A program made the translations under genes and the position numbers. Shown piece after piece: positions 48,825 to 57,772 of a DNA stretch of 64,000 nt. How positions within the stretch are numbered: the stretch's first letter is position 1; every line of letters starts with the position of its first letter. The notes under the pieces are model-generated. The model saw only the letters and a program-made list of their open reading frames with translations. It had not been told where the DNA came from and made no database searches. The DNA is taken from positions 62,001 through 126,000 of the forward strand of contig NZ_JAOAOQ010000012.1 in the NCBI RefSeq assembly GCF_030398385.1. Direction: 5' to 3'. This DNA is from Aquibium sp. ELW1220. GTDB lineage: Bacteria; Pseudomonadota; Alphaproteobacteria; Rhizobiales; Rhizobiaceae.

Positions 48825-49982
48825 GTGTTTCGTTACTTCCCCACGAACTACGTCTGGGACCTCTCCGTGAACCTGTCGATCGAGATGGGCGCGCGGATGG
48901 GCGAGATCGCGGAGATGTGCGCGCCGCTGGCGGAGGCCGCCAAGGCGCCCGACGCGGAGGGAACCCGCGCCTTCCGCGAAAGCTGGGAGCGCATGGCCGA
49001 CAGGTTGTGCGGGCTGGCGCAGGACGACCTCGTGCGCGGCCGCACCCTGTCGGCCTCGGGCAAGCTGATGCGGGCGGCGAACTACATGATCATCGCCGAG
49101 CGGATGCAGGCGCACGGGGCGGAAGGGCGGCTTTCGCTCTACCGGCGGCATCTCGCGACGTTCTACCAGGCGCTCGCCATGGGCGCGACCGGCGCGCATC
49201 GCGTCGAGATTCCCTATGCCGGGAAGCACCTGGCGGGCATCTTCGTGCCGGCGCAGTGCGCGAGCGGCCCGCAACCGCTTCTCGTCCAGGTCAACGGCTT
49301 CGACAGCACCAAGGAAATGCGCCTGATGGCGCAGCTGCCCGGCTTCCTGTCCAGGCGCGGCATCGCCTCGCTGGTGCTCGACCAGCCGGGAACCGGCGAG
49401 GCGCTGCGGCTGCAGGACATCGTGGCGCGCCACGACGCCGAGCACTGGGCGACGCCGGTCTACGAGTGGCTCGCCGCACGGCCGGACGTGGACGCCGCGC
49501 GGATCGGCATGGAAGGCGTCAGCCTCGGCGGCTACTACGCGCCGCGCGCGGTGGCCTTCGAACCGCGCTATGCCTGCGGCGTGAGCTGGGGCGCCAACCA
49601 CGACTGGCGCGACGTGCAGAAGCGGCGCCTCGAGCGCGAGGGTGATTTCCCGGTGCCGCACTACTGGGCGCATGCCTGCTGGGTGTTCGGCGCAGCCGAC
49701 GTCGACGACTTCATGAAGAAGGCCGAGCACATGCATCTCGACGGCGTGCTCGACCGCATCCGGGTGCCCTTCCTCGTCACCCACGGCAAGCACGACACCC
49801 AGATCCCGCTGAAATGGGCGCACCGAACCTACGAACAGCTGGTCAACAGCCCGCGCCGCGAACTGGTGATCCTCGACGAGCGCACCGGCGGCGTGATGCA
49901 TTCCAGCGTCGACAATTCGGGGGCCGCCCTCGATTGCATTTCCGATTTCGTCGCCGAGTGCCTCGGCGGCCGCACGTCCTGA
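48825..49982 (+). CDS. Alpha/beta hydrolase, 2,6-dihydroxypseudooxynicotine hydrolase-like
   Basis: 385 aa. A helical N-terminal domain (1-125) precedes the hydrolase core. The catalytic triad is proposed as Ser233 (G-V-S-L-G-G), Asp324 (H-G-K-H-D) and His359 (G-V-M-H-S-S). This layout fits the DHPON hydrolase family, which breaks a C-C bond in nicotine degradation, and related esterases. GTG 48825 follows ACAGGAGGAG. First gene of an operon with extradiol dioxygenase, Rieske ferredoxin and flavin monooxygenase, which favours a ring-cleavage-product hydrolase. Confidence 0.87.
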   Translation: MFRYFPTNYVWDLSVNLSIEMGARMGEIAEMCAPLAEAAKAPDAEGTRAFRESWERMADRLCGLAQDDLVRGRTLSASGKLMRAANYMIIAERMQAHGAEGRLSLYRRHLATFYQALAMGATGAHRVEIPYAGKHLAGIFVPAQCASGPQPLLVQVNGFDSTKEMRLMAQLPGFLSRRGIASLVLDQPGTGEALRLQDIVARHDAEHWATPVYEWLAARPDVDAARIGMEGVSLGGYYAPRAVAFEPRYACGVSWGANHDWRDVQKRRLEREGDFPVPHYWAHACWVFGAADVDDFMKKAEHMHLDGVLDRIRVPFLVTHGKHDTQIPLKWAHRTYEQLVNSPRRELVILDERTGGVMHSSVDNSGAALDCISDFVAECLGGRTS

Positions 49983-49999
49983 ACCACGGAGACAGATCC

Positions 50000-50941
50000 A
50001 TGCAGATCATCGGACCGGATTCCCTCGTCTTCGGCGTGGACGACGTGCCCGCCTGCCACGAGTTCCTCACCGCCTACGGGCTCGACGCCCATGACTACAC
50101 GCCGGAGAAGGGCGGGCACTTCCTGTCGCTCGACGGAACCGGGCTGGAGATCCGCCGCCGCGACGACCCCTCGCTGCCGCCGGCGCTGAAGACCGGCAAC
50201 ATGCTGCGGATGCAGGTGCTGGGCGTGGTCGACGAGGCGGCTCTCGAGGCCGTGGCGGCGGAGCTCGGCAAGGACCGCCAGGTGCTGCGCCTTGCGGACG
50301 GATCGCTGCGGACGCAGGACGACCAGGGCTTCGAGCTGTCGTTCCGCGTGACGACGCGCAGGCAGCTCGACCTGCCGGCGGAGAAGGTCAACGCGCCGGG
50401 CGACTTCGGCCGCAAGCCCAACCAGATCGGGGTCTGGCAGGAGATGCCGACGAAGCCGCGCACGCTCAGCCATGTCGTGCTGTTCGTGCCCGACATCGAG
50501 CCGGCGCTGGCCTTCTATCGCGACAGGCTCGGCTTCCGCGTCACCGACACGTTCATCGGCACCGGGCCATTCCTGCGCCCGCAGGCCAATCCGGACCACC
50601 ACACGCACTTCTTCATCCGCACGCCGCCCTACATGCAGGGCTGCGAGCATCTGGCCTTCCACATGGGCGGCCCGACCGAACTGATGCTGGCCGGCGGCAA
50701 GATGATCAAGGCGGGCTTCGAGAGCTTCTGGGGGCCTGGCCGCCACAAGTTCGGCTCGAACTGGTTCTGGTATTTCAAGAGCCCGCTCGGCTGCAACGTC
50801 GAGTTCGACGCCGACATGGACACGCATGACGACGACTGGGTTCCGCGCGAGACGCCGATGGGGGCGGAGGCGGCGCAGGCGTTCCTGTTCCAGCATCGCG
50901 ACAAATGGGCGCCGAGCGGCGGGCCCAAGCCGGGCCATTGA
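50000..50941 (+). CDS. Type I extradiol ring-cleavage dioxygenase (VOC family)
   Basis: 313 aa, two VOC modules. Predicted Fe(II) ligands His158 (L-S-H-V-V-L), His217 (C-E-H-L-A-F-H) and Glu268 (C-N-V-E-F-D). Only 17 bp after the hydrolase; ATG 50000 with GGAGAC upstream. It would cleave the diol made by the flavin monooxygenase or a Rieske-type system. A functional analogue of the gene at 15332, with differing sequence. Confidence 0.9.
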   Translation: MQIIGPDSLVFGVDDVPACHEFLTAYGLDAHDYTPEKGGHFLSLDGTGLEIRRRDDPSLPPALKTGNMLRMQVLGVVDEAALEAVAAELGKDRQVLRLADGSLRTQDDQGFELSFRVTTRRQLDLPAEKVNAPGDFGRKPNQIGVWQEMPTKPRTLSHVVLFVPDIEPALAFYRDRLGFRVTDTFIGTGPFLRPQANPDHHTHFFIRTPPYMQGCEHLAFHMGGPTELMLAGGKMIKAGFESFWGPGRHKFGSNWFWYFKSPLGCNVEFDADMDTHDDDWVPRETPMGAEAAQAFLFQHRDKWAPSGGPKPGH

Positions 50942-51285
50942 CGCGGCTCTGCCATCTCGACGACCTGCCGGAGGGCGGCGCGCGGGGCTTCGAGGTGCCG
51001 GGTCTGGCCTGCAAGGTCATCGTCGTGCGCCGCGGAGGGCGCGTCCATGGCTGGCGCGACTTCTGCCCGCACTACAGAGGCGGGACGCCGATGGCCTGGA
51101 AGCGCGACGCCTATCTCAACGGCGCCGGCGACCACATAGCGTGCCATGCTCACGGAGCCTGGTTCGACATCGAGACGGGGGCCTGCGTGCAGGGACCGTG
51201 CCTCGGCAAGCGGCTGATCCGCGTGCCGCTGATCGTTGACGAGGCCGGCGCGGTGCGCCTGAGGCCGGGGGAGGAGAGAAGATGA
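50938..51285 (+). CDS. Rieske [2Fe-2S] ferredoxin-like protein
   Basis: 115 aa from TTG 50938, which overlaps the dioxygenase stop (TTGA); an ATG at 50905 would add 11 residues and remains possible. Rieske ligands Cys43/His45 (C-P-H-Y) and Cys69/His72 (C-H-A-H-G-A-W). Single-domain Rieske proteins carry electrons to oxygenases, but no Rieske oxygenase large subunit is in the window. It may serve the flavin enzyme, reduce the dioxygenase iron, or support an oxygenase encoded elsewhere. Confidence 0.88.
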   Translation: MTRLCHLDDLPEGGARGFEVPGLACKVIVVRRGGRVHGWRDFCPHYRGGTPMAWKRDAYLNGAGDHIACHAHGAWFDIETGACVQGPCLGKRLIRVPLIVDEAGAVRLRPGEERR

Positions 51286-52409
51286 ATGCAAAGGTGCGAC
51301 GGGCGCTGGTGATCGGCGGCGGATTTTCGGGCATGGCGGCCGCCATCCAGCTGAAGCGGGCGGGGGTGGACGTTGACCTGGTGGAGATCGACCCGGGCTG
51401 GCGCAGCTACGGCGCGGGCATCAGCCTCAATGGCGGGACGTTCCGGGTGTTCCGGACGCTCGGCATCCTCGACGGGTTCCGGGCCGAGGGAGCGATGAGC
51501 GATGGCGTCGAGATCCGTGGCCCGCAGGACCAGATTCTCGCGAGCCTGCCAACACCTTCGGTGGTCGAGGGCATGCCCGGGAACGGCGGTACGATGCGGC
51601 CGCTGCTGGCGCGTCTGCTGGCCGAAAAAGTCAGGGCCGAAGGCGTCAACGTCCGGCTCGGAGCAAGCTTCACCGGGATCGAGGACAGCGCGGACGCCTG
51701 TCGGGTCGGCTTCACCGACGGAACGACCGCCGACTACGACCTGGTCGTCGGCGCCGACGGACTCTACTCCGCCGTCCGTCGCACGCTCTGGCCGGAGGCT
51801 CCGAAGCCGCGCTATGTCGGCCAGGCGGTGTGGCGGGCTGTGATCCCGCGGCCGGCAAGCCTCCCCACCACCGCGATGTGGATGGGGCCGAAGCTGAAGG
51901 CCGGCATCAACCACGTCTCGGCGGCGCAGTCCTATCTCTTCCTGACCGAGGACCGGCCGACCAACGACCATGTGCCCGTGGAGACGCAGCTGGCGACGCT
52001 GAAGGCGCTGCTGGCGCGGTTCCCGTCGCCGACCCTGAAGACGGTCGCCGAGGGCCTCGGCGAACACAGCCAGATCGTCTACCGGCCGCTCGAACAGCTC
52101 CTTCTGCCTGCGCCCTGGCACAAGGGCCGGGTCGTGCTGATCGGCGATGCCGCGCATGCGACCACGCCGCACATGGCGGCGGGCGCGATGATCGGGCTCG
52201 AGGATGCCATCGTGCTCGCCGAGGAACTCGCGGGCGCAGACAACCTGCCAACGGCGCTCGCCGCGTTCCAGCAACGGCGTTGGGAACGCTGCCGGATGGT
52301 GGTCGAGAATTCCGGCCGCCTCGCCGAGATCGAGCAGGGCCACGGCACGCAGGAGGAGCACTCCAGGCTGATGGGCATGACGCTCGGCGCGCTGGCGCAG
52401 CCGATCTGA
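51282..52409 (+). CDS. FAD-dependent monooxygenase (salicylate/6-hydroxynicotinate hydroxylase type)
   Basis: 375 aa. FAD motif V-I-G-G-G-F-S-G-M-A-A-A, D-G motif V-V-G-A-D-G-L-Y-S-A-V-R, G-D motif V-L-I-G-D-A-A-H-A-T-T-P. Single-domain group A hydroxylase. ATG overlaps the Rieske stop (ATGA). Would hydroxylate (perhaps with decarboxylation) an aromatic or pyridine ring before cleavage by the dioxygenase at 50000. Confidence 0.9.
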   Translation: MNAKVRRALVIGGGFSGMAAAIQLKRAGVDVDLVEIDPGWRSYGAGISLNGGTFRVFRTLGILDGFRAEGAMSDGVEIRGPQDQILASLPTPSVVEGMPGNGGTMRPLLARLLAEKVRAEGVNVRLGASFTGIEDSADACRVGFTDGTTADYDLVVGADGLYSAVRRTLWPEAPKPRYVGQAVWRAVIPRPASLPTTAMWMGPKLKAGINHVSAAQSYLFLTEDRPTNDHVPVETQLATLKALLARFPSPTLKTVAEGLGEHSQIVYRPLEQLLLPAPWHKGRVVLIGDAAHATTPHMAAGAMIGLEDAIVLAEELAGADNLPTALAAFQQRRWERCRMVVENSGRLAEIEQGHGTQEEHSRLMGMTLGALAQPI

Positions 52410-52535
52410 TACCGACCGATCGCGAAGCCGCCCGCGCGGGTCCGGACTTGCCGTCCGCCGTGAGATCGGCATAGGGAACCGAACGACCGCCGATCGCGGC
52501 GCAGGACACGGGCGAAAGCCGGGGGAGAAACACGC

Positions 52536-53513
52536 ATGAAACTCGCCACCTACAAGGATGGAAGCCGGGACGGCCAGCTCTGGATCGTCAGCCGCGACCT
52601 GAGCATGGCCACGCCCGCCCATGGCATCGCGCCGACCCTGCGGGCGGCCCTCGAGGCCTGGGACAGCACGGCACCCGCGCTGCGCTCGCTGGCGGCCGAT
52701 CTGGACGCCGGGCGTGTGGCCGGGGCGACGCCCTTCGATCCCGCACGCTGCATGGCGCCGCTGCCGCGCGCACCGGGCTGGCTCGACGGCTCGTCCTTCC
52801 TGCATCACGGCCGGCTGATGGAGAAGGCGTTCAACGCCCCGCCGATCCCCGATTTCGAGACCGTGCCGGTGGTCTACCAGGGCGGCAGCGACGACCTGCG
52901 CGGCCCGCGCGAGCCGATGCCCTTCGTCGCCGAGGAGCACCAGATCGACATGGAGGGCGAGTTCGGCTTGATCGTCGGCGACGTGCCGATGGGGACGACG
53001 CCGGAAAAGGCGCTGGATCACGTGCGCCTGCTCGTCCAGCTGAACGACTGGTCGCTGCGGAAGCTCGCGCCCTACGAGATGAGCCGCGGTTTCGGCTGGG
53101 TGCAGGCGAAGCCCTCGACCTCGTTTGCGCCGGTGGCGATCACGCCGGACGAACTGGGCGACGACTGGCGGGACGGCCGCATCCAGCTGCGGCTGCACGT
53201 CGCCATCAACGGCCGCGAGGTCGGACGGGCGCATGGCGGCGCGGCGGCTTTCTCGTTCGGCCGGCTGATCTCGCATTGCGCGGCGACGCGGCGGCTGTCG
53301 GCGGGGACCATCATCGGCACGGGGACGGTGTCGAACGACGATCCGGAGGCCGGCTCGTCCTGCCTGTCGGAGGTGCGCGTTCTGGAAATCCTGCGCGACG
53401 GGGCGCCGAAGACGCCTTTCCTCTCCTTCGGCGACCGGGTGCAGATGCAGGCGCGGGCCGATGACGGCAGCACGCCCTTCGGCGCGCTCGACCAGGAGGT
53501 CGTGCGGGCCTGA
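52536..53513 (+). CDS. Fumarylacetoacetate hydrolase (FAH) family protein
   Basis: 325 aa with the N-terminal extension of FAHD-type hydrolases. Metal-site segments M-E-G-E-F-G-L-I-V-G and L-V-Q-L-N-D-W-S-L-R, and I-I-G-T-G-T-V-S-N near the end. GGGGGAG precedes ATG 52536. 126 bp after the monooxygenase; no signal seen in the gap. Likely processes the ring-cleavage product. Confidence 0.9.
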   Translation: MKLATYKDGSRDGQLWIVSRDLSMATPAHGIAPTLRAALEAWDSTAPALRSLAADLDAGRVAGATPFDPARCMAPLPRAPGWLDGSSFLHHGRLMEKAFNAPPIPDFETVPVVYQGGSDDLRGPREPMPFVAEEHQIDMEGEFGLIVGDVPMGTTPEKALDHVRLLVQLNDWSLRKLAPYEMSRGFGWVQAKPSTSFAPVAITPDELGDDWRDGRIQLRLHVAINGREVGRAHGGAAAFSFGRLISHCAATRRLSAGTIIGTGTVSNDDPEAGSSCLSEVRVLEILRDGAPKTPFLSFGDRVQMQARADDGSTPFGALDQEVVRA

Positions 53514-53525
53514 CGCACGGCCGCT

Positions 53526-53620
53526 AAAGCGTGTCGCGATCTTTCAGATTCGCTCCGCACGCTTCAGGTCTCTGTTCGCGCATATATCCCGAAACCGGTG
53601 CCCACTTTCGGGAGACAGGC
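53526..53620. repeat. Intergenic repeat of rhizobial type
   Basis: Between convergent genes. Contains AAGCGTGTCGCGATCTTTCA, a CACGCTTCAGGTCT segment and CCCGAAACCGGTGCCCACTT followed by TCGGGAGACAGGC. This wording recurs between genes in many Rhizobiales genomes; the complementary arms AAGCGTG/CACGCTT and CCCGAAA/TTTCGGG can fold. Possibly acts as terminator for both genes. Confidence 0.7.
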
Positions 53621-53621
53621 T

Positions 53622-54209
53622 TTATCTCGGGCCGGCGCAGACCACGAGGATCCGCGCGTCGTTCTCGCCGCTCGACGCGCAGAGATGGCCGCGCGAACTG
53701 TCGAAATAGATCGAATCGCCCTGCTGGAGGACGACAGGGTCGCGGCCTTCGAGATGGACGGTGACCGCACCTTCCATGACGACGAGGAACTCCTGGCCGG
53801 GATGGCGGACGAACTCGTCGAAGTCGAGGATGTCGTGCGCCTTCAGCGTGCCCATCATCGGGGTCATGGCCTTCTGCCACAACTCGGGAAACAGCATCTC
53901 GTAGACGTAGTTGCTCGTCTCCTGGCGGATGAACTCGCCCTTGCGGGCGACGGCGAAGGCGCCGTCCTCGAACCGGCTGCCCCGCGCGTCGAAGAACGCG
54001 GCCATGTCGGCGCCGAGGCCGTTCGCCAGTTGCGCCAGACGGTCGTAGGTCAGGGCGATCACGCCGCGCTCGGCCTTTGAAATAGTCGAGACCGCGAGGC
54101 CGGAACGCTCGGCGACCTGCGCCAGGGTCCAGCCCTTGTCGCGTCTCAGCGCGCGGATGCGCTTTCCGAACTCGACCCGCTGGGTATCGGCCTTTTCCAT
54201 CTGCAGCAT
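53622..54209 (-). CDS. XRE-cupin transcriptional regulator
   Basis: 195 aa. HTH_XRE in residues 12-66 (G-W-T-L-A-Q-V-A-E-R-S-G-L-A-V-S-T-I-S-K-A-E-R-G), then a C-terminal cupin (about 120-190, G-Q-E-F-L-V-V-M-E-G, G-D-S-I-Y-F-D-S). Such regulators (PuuR-like) often sense amines or amino-acid derivatives. Divergent from the FAD oxidase operon across a gap with an extensive dyad. Confidence 0.93.
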   Translation of the reverse strand: MLQMEKADTQRVEFGKRIRALRRDKGWTLAQVAERSGLAVSTISKAERGVIALTYDRLAQLANGLGADMAAFFDARGSRFEDGAFAVARKGEFIRQETSNYVYEMLFPELWQKAMTPMMGTLKAHDILDFDEFVRHPGQEFLVVMEGAVTVHLEGRDPVVLQQGDSIYFDSSRGHLCASSGENDARILVVCAGPR

Positions 54210-54247
54210 GGTTCCGTTTTAGGGCCGACCACCCCGCGTGGAAAGTC

Positions 54248-54286
54248 ATTTTCCGATTGGAAAATGATCTTTTCCAATCGGAAAAT
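54248..54286. promoter_or_regulatory. Operator for XRE-cupin regulator: 17-bp inverted repeat
   Basis: ATTTTCCGATTGGAAAA (54248-54264) and its exact reverse complement (54270-54286) around TGATC. Each arm is itself a dyad, TTTTCC-N4-GGAAAA, so two repressor dimers could bind about 22 bp apart. Lies 38 bp before the XRE start and 33 bp before the oxidase start. Confidence 0.85.
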
Positions 54287-54319
54287 CGATGCTAGCTTTC
54301 TGTCCCGAAGGGGATGGGG

Positions 54320-55459
54320 ATGGCTGACGACCTCTACGACATCATCGTGATCGGCGCAGGCATGGCGGGTGCGTCGGTAGCGGCAGAGCTCGCCGTGGGA
54401 CGGCGCATCCTCCTGCTCGAGGCCGAGAGCCGGCCCGGCTACCATACGACCGGCCGCTCCGCGGCACTGTTCACCGCCGCCTACGGCCCACCGGTGATCC
54501 GGGCGCTGTCCCGCGCTTCGCTGCCCTTCTACCGCAATCCGCAAAGCCCCTTCGTGACGCATCCGCTGCTGAAGGATCGCGGCGTGCTCTTCATCGCCCG
54601 GAGCGACCAGGCGCGCGGGATGGCCGAACTCGTGTCGGAACTCGGCGACGCCGTGCGCCCGATCGATCCCGAAGCGGCGCAGGCGCAGATGCCGCTGTTG
54701 CGGCGGGGGCACGTCGCCCAGGCGGTGATGGACGATTCCGCCGCCGACATCGACGTGGACGCGCTGCACCAGCACTACCTCAAGTCGCTGCAGGCGACGG
54801 GCGGAGTGGTGCGGACCCACGCCGGCGTGACGGCGCTCGGCCGGGTCGGGGGCGACTGGGTCGTGGAGACGCGGGCCGGGCGCTTCCGCGCGGCCGTCGT
54901 GGTCAACGCGGCAGGCGCCTGGGCCGACGAGATCGCCGCCATGGCCGGCGTCGCCCGCATCGGCCTGGTGCCGAAGCGCCGCACCGCGGTGCTGATCGAT
55001 CCGCCGGCAGGCGCCACGCCCGACCATCCCGCGATCTGGCCGGCCGTCGTCGACGTCGACGAGCAGTTCTACATCAAGCCCGATGCCGGCAAGCTGCTGA
55101 TCTCGCCGGCCGACGAGACGCCGTCCGCGCCCTGCGACGCGCAGCCGGAAGAACTCGACGTCGCCATCTGCATCGACCGCATCGAGACCGCCTTCGACAT
55201 TTCGGTGCGGCGGATCGAGCACAAATGGGCCGGCCTTCGCTCCTTCGTCGCCGACAAGGCCCCCGTCGCCGGCTATGCCCCCGACGCGCCGGGCTTCTTC
55301 TGGCTGGCGGGGCAGGGCGGCTACGGCATCCAGAGCGCTCCGGCCCTGTCGCGCACCGCGGCTGCGCTCGTGCTCGGGCGGGCGGTGCCGGACGACGTCG
55401 CCGCGGAAGGCGTCGAGCCCTGGATGCTCGGGGCGGAACGCCTGGGGGGCGCGGCATGA
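54320..55459 (+). CDS. FAD-dependent oxidoreductase (D-amino-acid/glycine oxidase family)
   Basis: 379 aa DAO fold: I-V-I-G-A-G-M-A-G-A at the start, H-T-T-G-R-S-A-A-L-F, and G-Q-G-G-Y-G-I-Q near the C-terminus. ATG 54320 is chosen because GAAGGGG sits at proper distance; the ATG at 54314 is only one base from that site. Oxidises an amine or amino acid, giving an imine or keto acid. First of seven genes under the XRE-cupin operator. Confidence 0.9.
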   Translation: MADDLYDIIVIGAGMAGASVAAELAVGRRILLLEAESRPGYHTTGRSAALFTAAYGPPVIRALSRASLPFYRNPQSPFVTHPLLKDRGVLFIARSDQARGMAELVSELGDAVRPIDPEAAQAQMPLLRRGHVAQAVMDDSAADIDVDALHQHYLKSLQATGGVVRTHAGVTALGRVGGDWVVETRAGRFRAAVVVNAAGAWADEIAAMAGVARIGLVPKRRTAVLIDPPAGATPDHPAIWPAVVDVDEQFYIKPDAGKLLISPADETPSAPCDAQPEELDVAICIDRIETAFDISVRRIEHKWAGLRSFVADKAPVAGYAPDAPGFFWLAGQGGYGIQSAPALSRTAAALVLGRAVPDDVAAEGVEPWMLGAERLGGAA

Positions 55460-56745
55460 TCTGGCTGGTGCCGATCATCGGCGTTCTGCTGCTGGGCTCC
55501 GGCCTTGCCATCGCCTACGTCATCGGCGCCGCTGCCGTGCTGGCCTTCGTCGCGACCGACAACACGCGCTACCTGGCGGTCCTGCCGCAGCAGATCTTCT
55601 CGAAGATCGACGTCTTCGCGCTCATGGCCATGCCGCTGTTCATCCTGGCCGGCGAACTGATGAACCGCGGCGGCATCACGCGGGTGCTGATCGACCTGGC
55701 GATGGCGATGGTGGGGCGGCTGCGCGGCGGGCTCGGCCACGTCAACATCATGACCAGCGTCTTCTTCGCCGGCATCTCCGGCTCGGCCGTGGCCGACGCC
55801 GCGGCCGTGTCCAACACTCTGGTGCCGGCCATGCGCGAACGCGGCTACGGGCTGGAATATGCGGCAGCCATCACCGCCGCCTCGTCGATCATCGGCCCGA
55901 TCATTCCGCCTTCGATCATCCTGATCTTCTACGGCGCGCTGATGAGCACGTCGGTGACGGCGCTGTTCATTGCCGGCATCGTCCCCGGCCTGCTGCTCGC
56001 GGCCGCGCTGATGGTGCTCAACGCCATCTTCGCGCGGACCCAGAACCATCCGCGGCTGGAGAGGCACGAGGTGCCGGCCTTCTTCCCGGCGCTCCTCCAT
56101 GCGCTGCCCGCGCTGCTGGTGCCGGCCATCATCCTCGGCGGCATCGTCTTCGGCATCATGACGCCGACCGAGGCCGCTGCCGTCGCGGTCGCCGTCGCCT
56201 GGCTCGGCGGACGCTACTACGAGCGTCTCGCCCTGAGCGAGGTGTGGCAGGCCTTTCGCCGCACCGCGATGCTGTCGGGCGCCATCTTCCTCCTGATCGC
56301 AGCGGTTTCGGCGCTTGGCCATCTCAGCGCGCTGGAACGCATTCCCGAAGCGATTTCCGAACTCGTGCGCGACATGGGGCTTGGGCCGGTTGGCTTCATG
56401 ATCGCCATCAACGTGCTGTTTCTGCTGGCGGGCATGATCCTCGACATTCCGGTGGCGCTGGCGCTGCTCGTGCCGCTGCTGGCGCCGACCGCGCTGGCTC
56501 AGGGCGCCGATCCGGTTCACCTGGGGATCGTTCTCTGCTTCAATCTGTGCATCGGACTGGTGTCGCCGCCGCTGGGCGGCTGCCTGATCATGGTCGCGAC
56601 GGTGACCGGGATCAACTACTGGCGCCTGGCGCGGGCTGTGCTGCCCTTCGTCGCCGTGCAGATCCTCGTGCTGGCGCTGCTGATCGCGGTACCCGAGCTC
56701 AGCCTGGCGCTGCCGCGTGCCTTCGGGCTGGTCGGCGGAGGGTGA
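55456..56745 (+). CDS. TRAP transporter large permease (DctM type)
   Basis: 429 aa, about 12 helices; S-G-S-A-V-A-D-A-A-A-V, G-P-I-I-P-P-S and G-L-V-S-P-P-L-G-G-C-L mark DctM. ATG overlaps the oxidase stop. Gene order here is M-P-Q, unlike the P-Q-M order at 16-19 kb. Confidence 0.94.
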   Translation: MIWLVPIIGVLLLGSGLAIAYVIGAAAVLAFVATDNTRYLAVLPQQIFSKIDVFALMAMPLFILAGELMNRGGITRVLIDLAMAMVGRLRGGLGHVNIMTSVFFAGISGSAVADAAAVSNTLVPAMRERGYGLEYAAAITAASSIIGPIIPPSIILIFYGALMSTSVTALFIAGIVPGLLLAAALMVLNAIFARTQNHPRLERHEVPAFFPALLHALPALLVPAIILGGIVFGIMTPTEAAAVAVAVAWLGGRYYERLALSEVWQAFRRTAMLSGAIFLLIAAVSALGHLSALERIPEAISELVRDMGLGPVGFMIAINVLFLLAGMILDIPVALALLVPLLAPTALAQGADPVHLGIVLCFNLCIGLVSPPLGGCLIMVATVTGINYWRLARAVLPFVAVQILVLALLIAVPELSLALPRAFGLVGGG

Positions 56746-56795
56746 CGGCCATTCCGATCCAGTGGGACTTCAACAACGACAACGGGAGAACATCG

Positions 56796-57767
56796 ATGAG
56801 ACGTCTTGCATTTCTTGCCGCGATCGGAGCCGCGCTGGCCCTGACGCCGGCCGCCTTCGCGCAGGTGAAGGTCTCGCTCGACAGCCCGCCGGATCTCAGC
56901 GGTTCCGGCAGCTACGTCTGGGCGCACGCCTTCGTGGAACACATGAACGCCAACGGCCTGAAGGCCGAGGAATTCCAGCGCGGCGCGCTCGGCAACGACG
57001 ACGAAGTGTTCGACCAGGTCAGCCAGGGCCTCGTCGAGGTGGCGCTGGCGCCGCTCAACATCGTCGGGTCGCTGGACAAGCTGATCTACGGGCTGCGCCT
57101 GCCCTATTTCTTCGCCGACATAGAAGAGGTCGACAAGGCGCTCTACGAGGGCGGCATGCTCGAGAAGATCAATGCGGGCACGACGCCGGGCGGCGTCCGC
57201 GTCGCGGCGATGACGACGGTCGGTCCGGCGAGCGGCATCTTCAACACCAAGCGCAAGGTCGAAAAGGTCGCCGACATGGCCGGGCTCAGGATGCGCGCGC
57301 TCGACGAGAGCCAGATCGAGCTCTACGAGGCCTGGGGCGCGGCGGGTACCGTCGTCAACTGGGCCGAGGTGCCGAACGCGCTGCAGACCGGCGTCGCCGA
57401 CGGCTATCTCAACCCGGCCTTCGTGCCGCTGCTGTTCGGCCACACCGACTTCATCAAGCACTTCACCGACGCGGCCGTGTCGCCGTCGCTGCGTATCGTG
57501 ATCATGTCGGAGCAGTGGTACGAGGGACTTTCGGAGGCGGATCGCACGATCGTCGACGGCGCCATCGCGGCGGCCGACAAGGCCAATCGCGACTGGCTCG
57601 GCACGCAGGGCGGCGTCATCGACAAGCTGAAGGAAGCGGGCGTCGAGGTCGTCGAACTGTCCGAGGAGGCCCGCGCGGAGTTCCGCAAGGCGTCCGAGCC
57701 GACCTACCAGAGCGGCCTGATCACCGACGAGCAGCTCGCCGAATGGCGCAAGGCCAAGGGCGAGTAA
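56796..57767 (+). CDS. TRAP transporter substrate-binding protein (DctP type)
   Basis: 323 aa. Signal peptide to about residue 22 (A-F-A), then a DctP fold with G-L-R-M-R-A-L and A-L-Q-T-G-V-A-D-G. The Arg in R-M-R is the usual carboxylate anchor. Likely binds the amine- or amide-containing acid processed by the operon. Confidence 0.93.
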   Translation: MRRLAFLAAIGAALALTPAAFAQVKVSLDSPPDLSGSGSYVWAHAFVEHMNANGLKAEEFQRGALGNDDEVFDQVSQGLVEVALAPLNIVGSLDKLIYGLRLPYFFADIEEVDKALYEGGMLEKINAGTTPGGVRVAAMTTVGPASGIFNTKRKVEKVADMAGLRMRALDESQIELYEAWGAAGTVVNWAEVPNALQTGVADGYLNPAFVPLLFGHTDFIKHFTDAAVSPSLRIVIMSEQWYEGLSEADRTIVDGAIAAADKANRDWLGTQGGVIDKLKEAGVEVVELSEEARAEFRKASEPTYQSGLITDEQLAEWRKAKGE

Positions 57768-57772
57768 CGATC

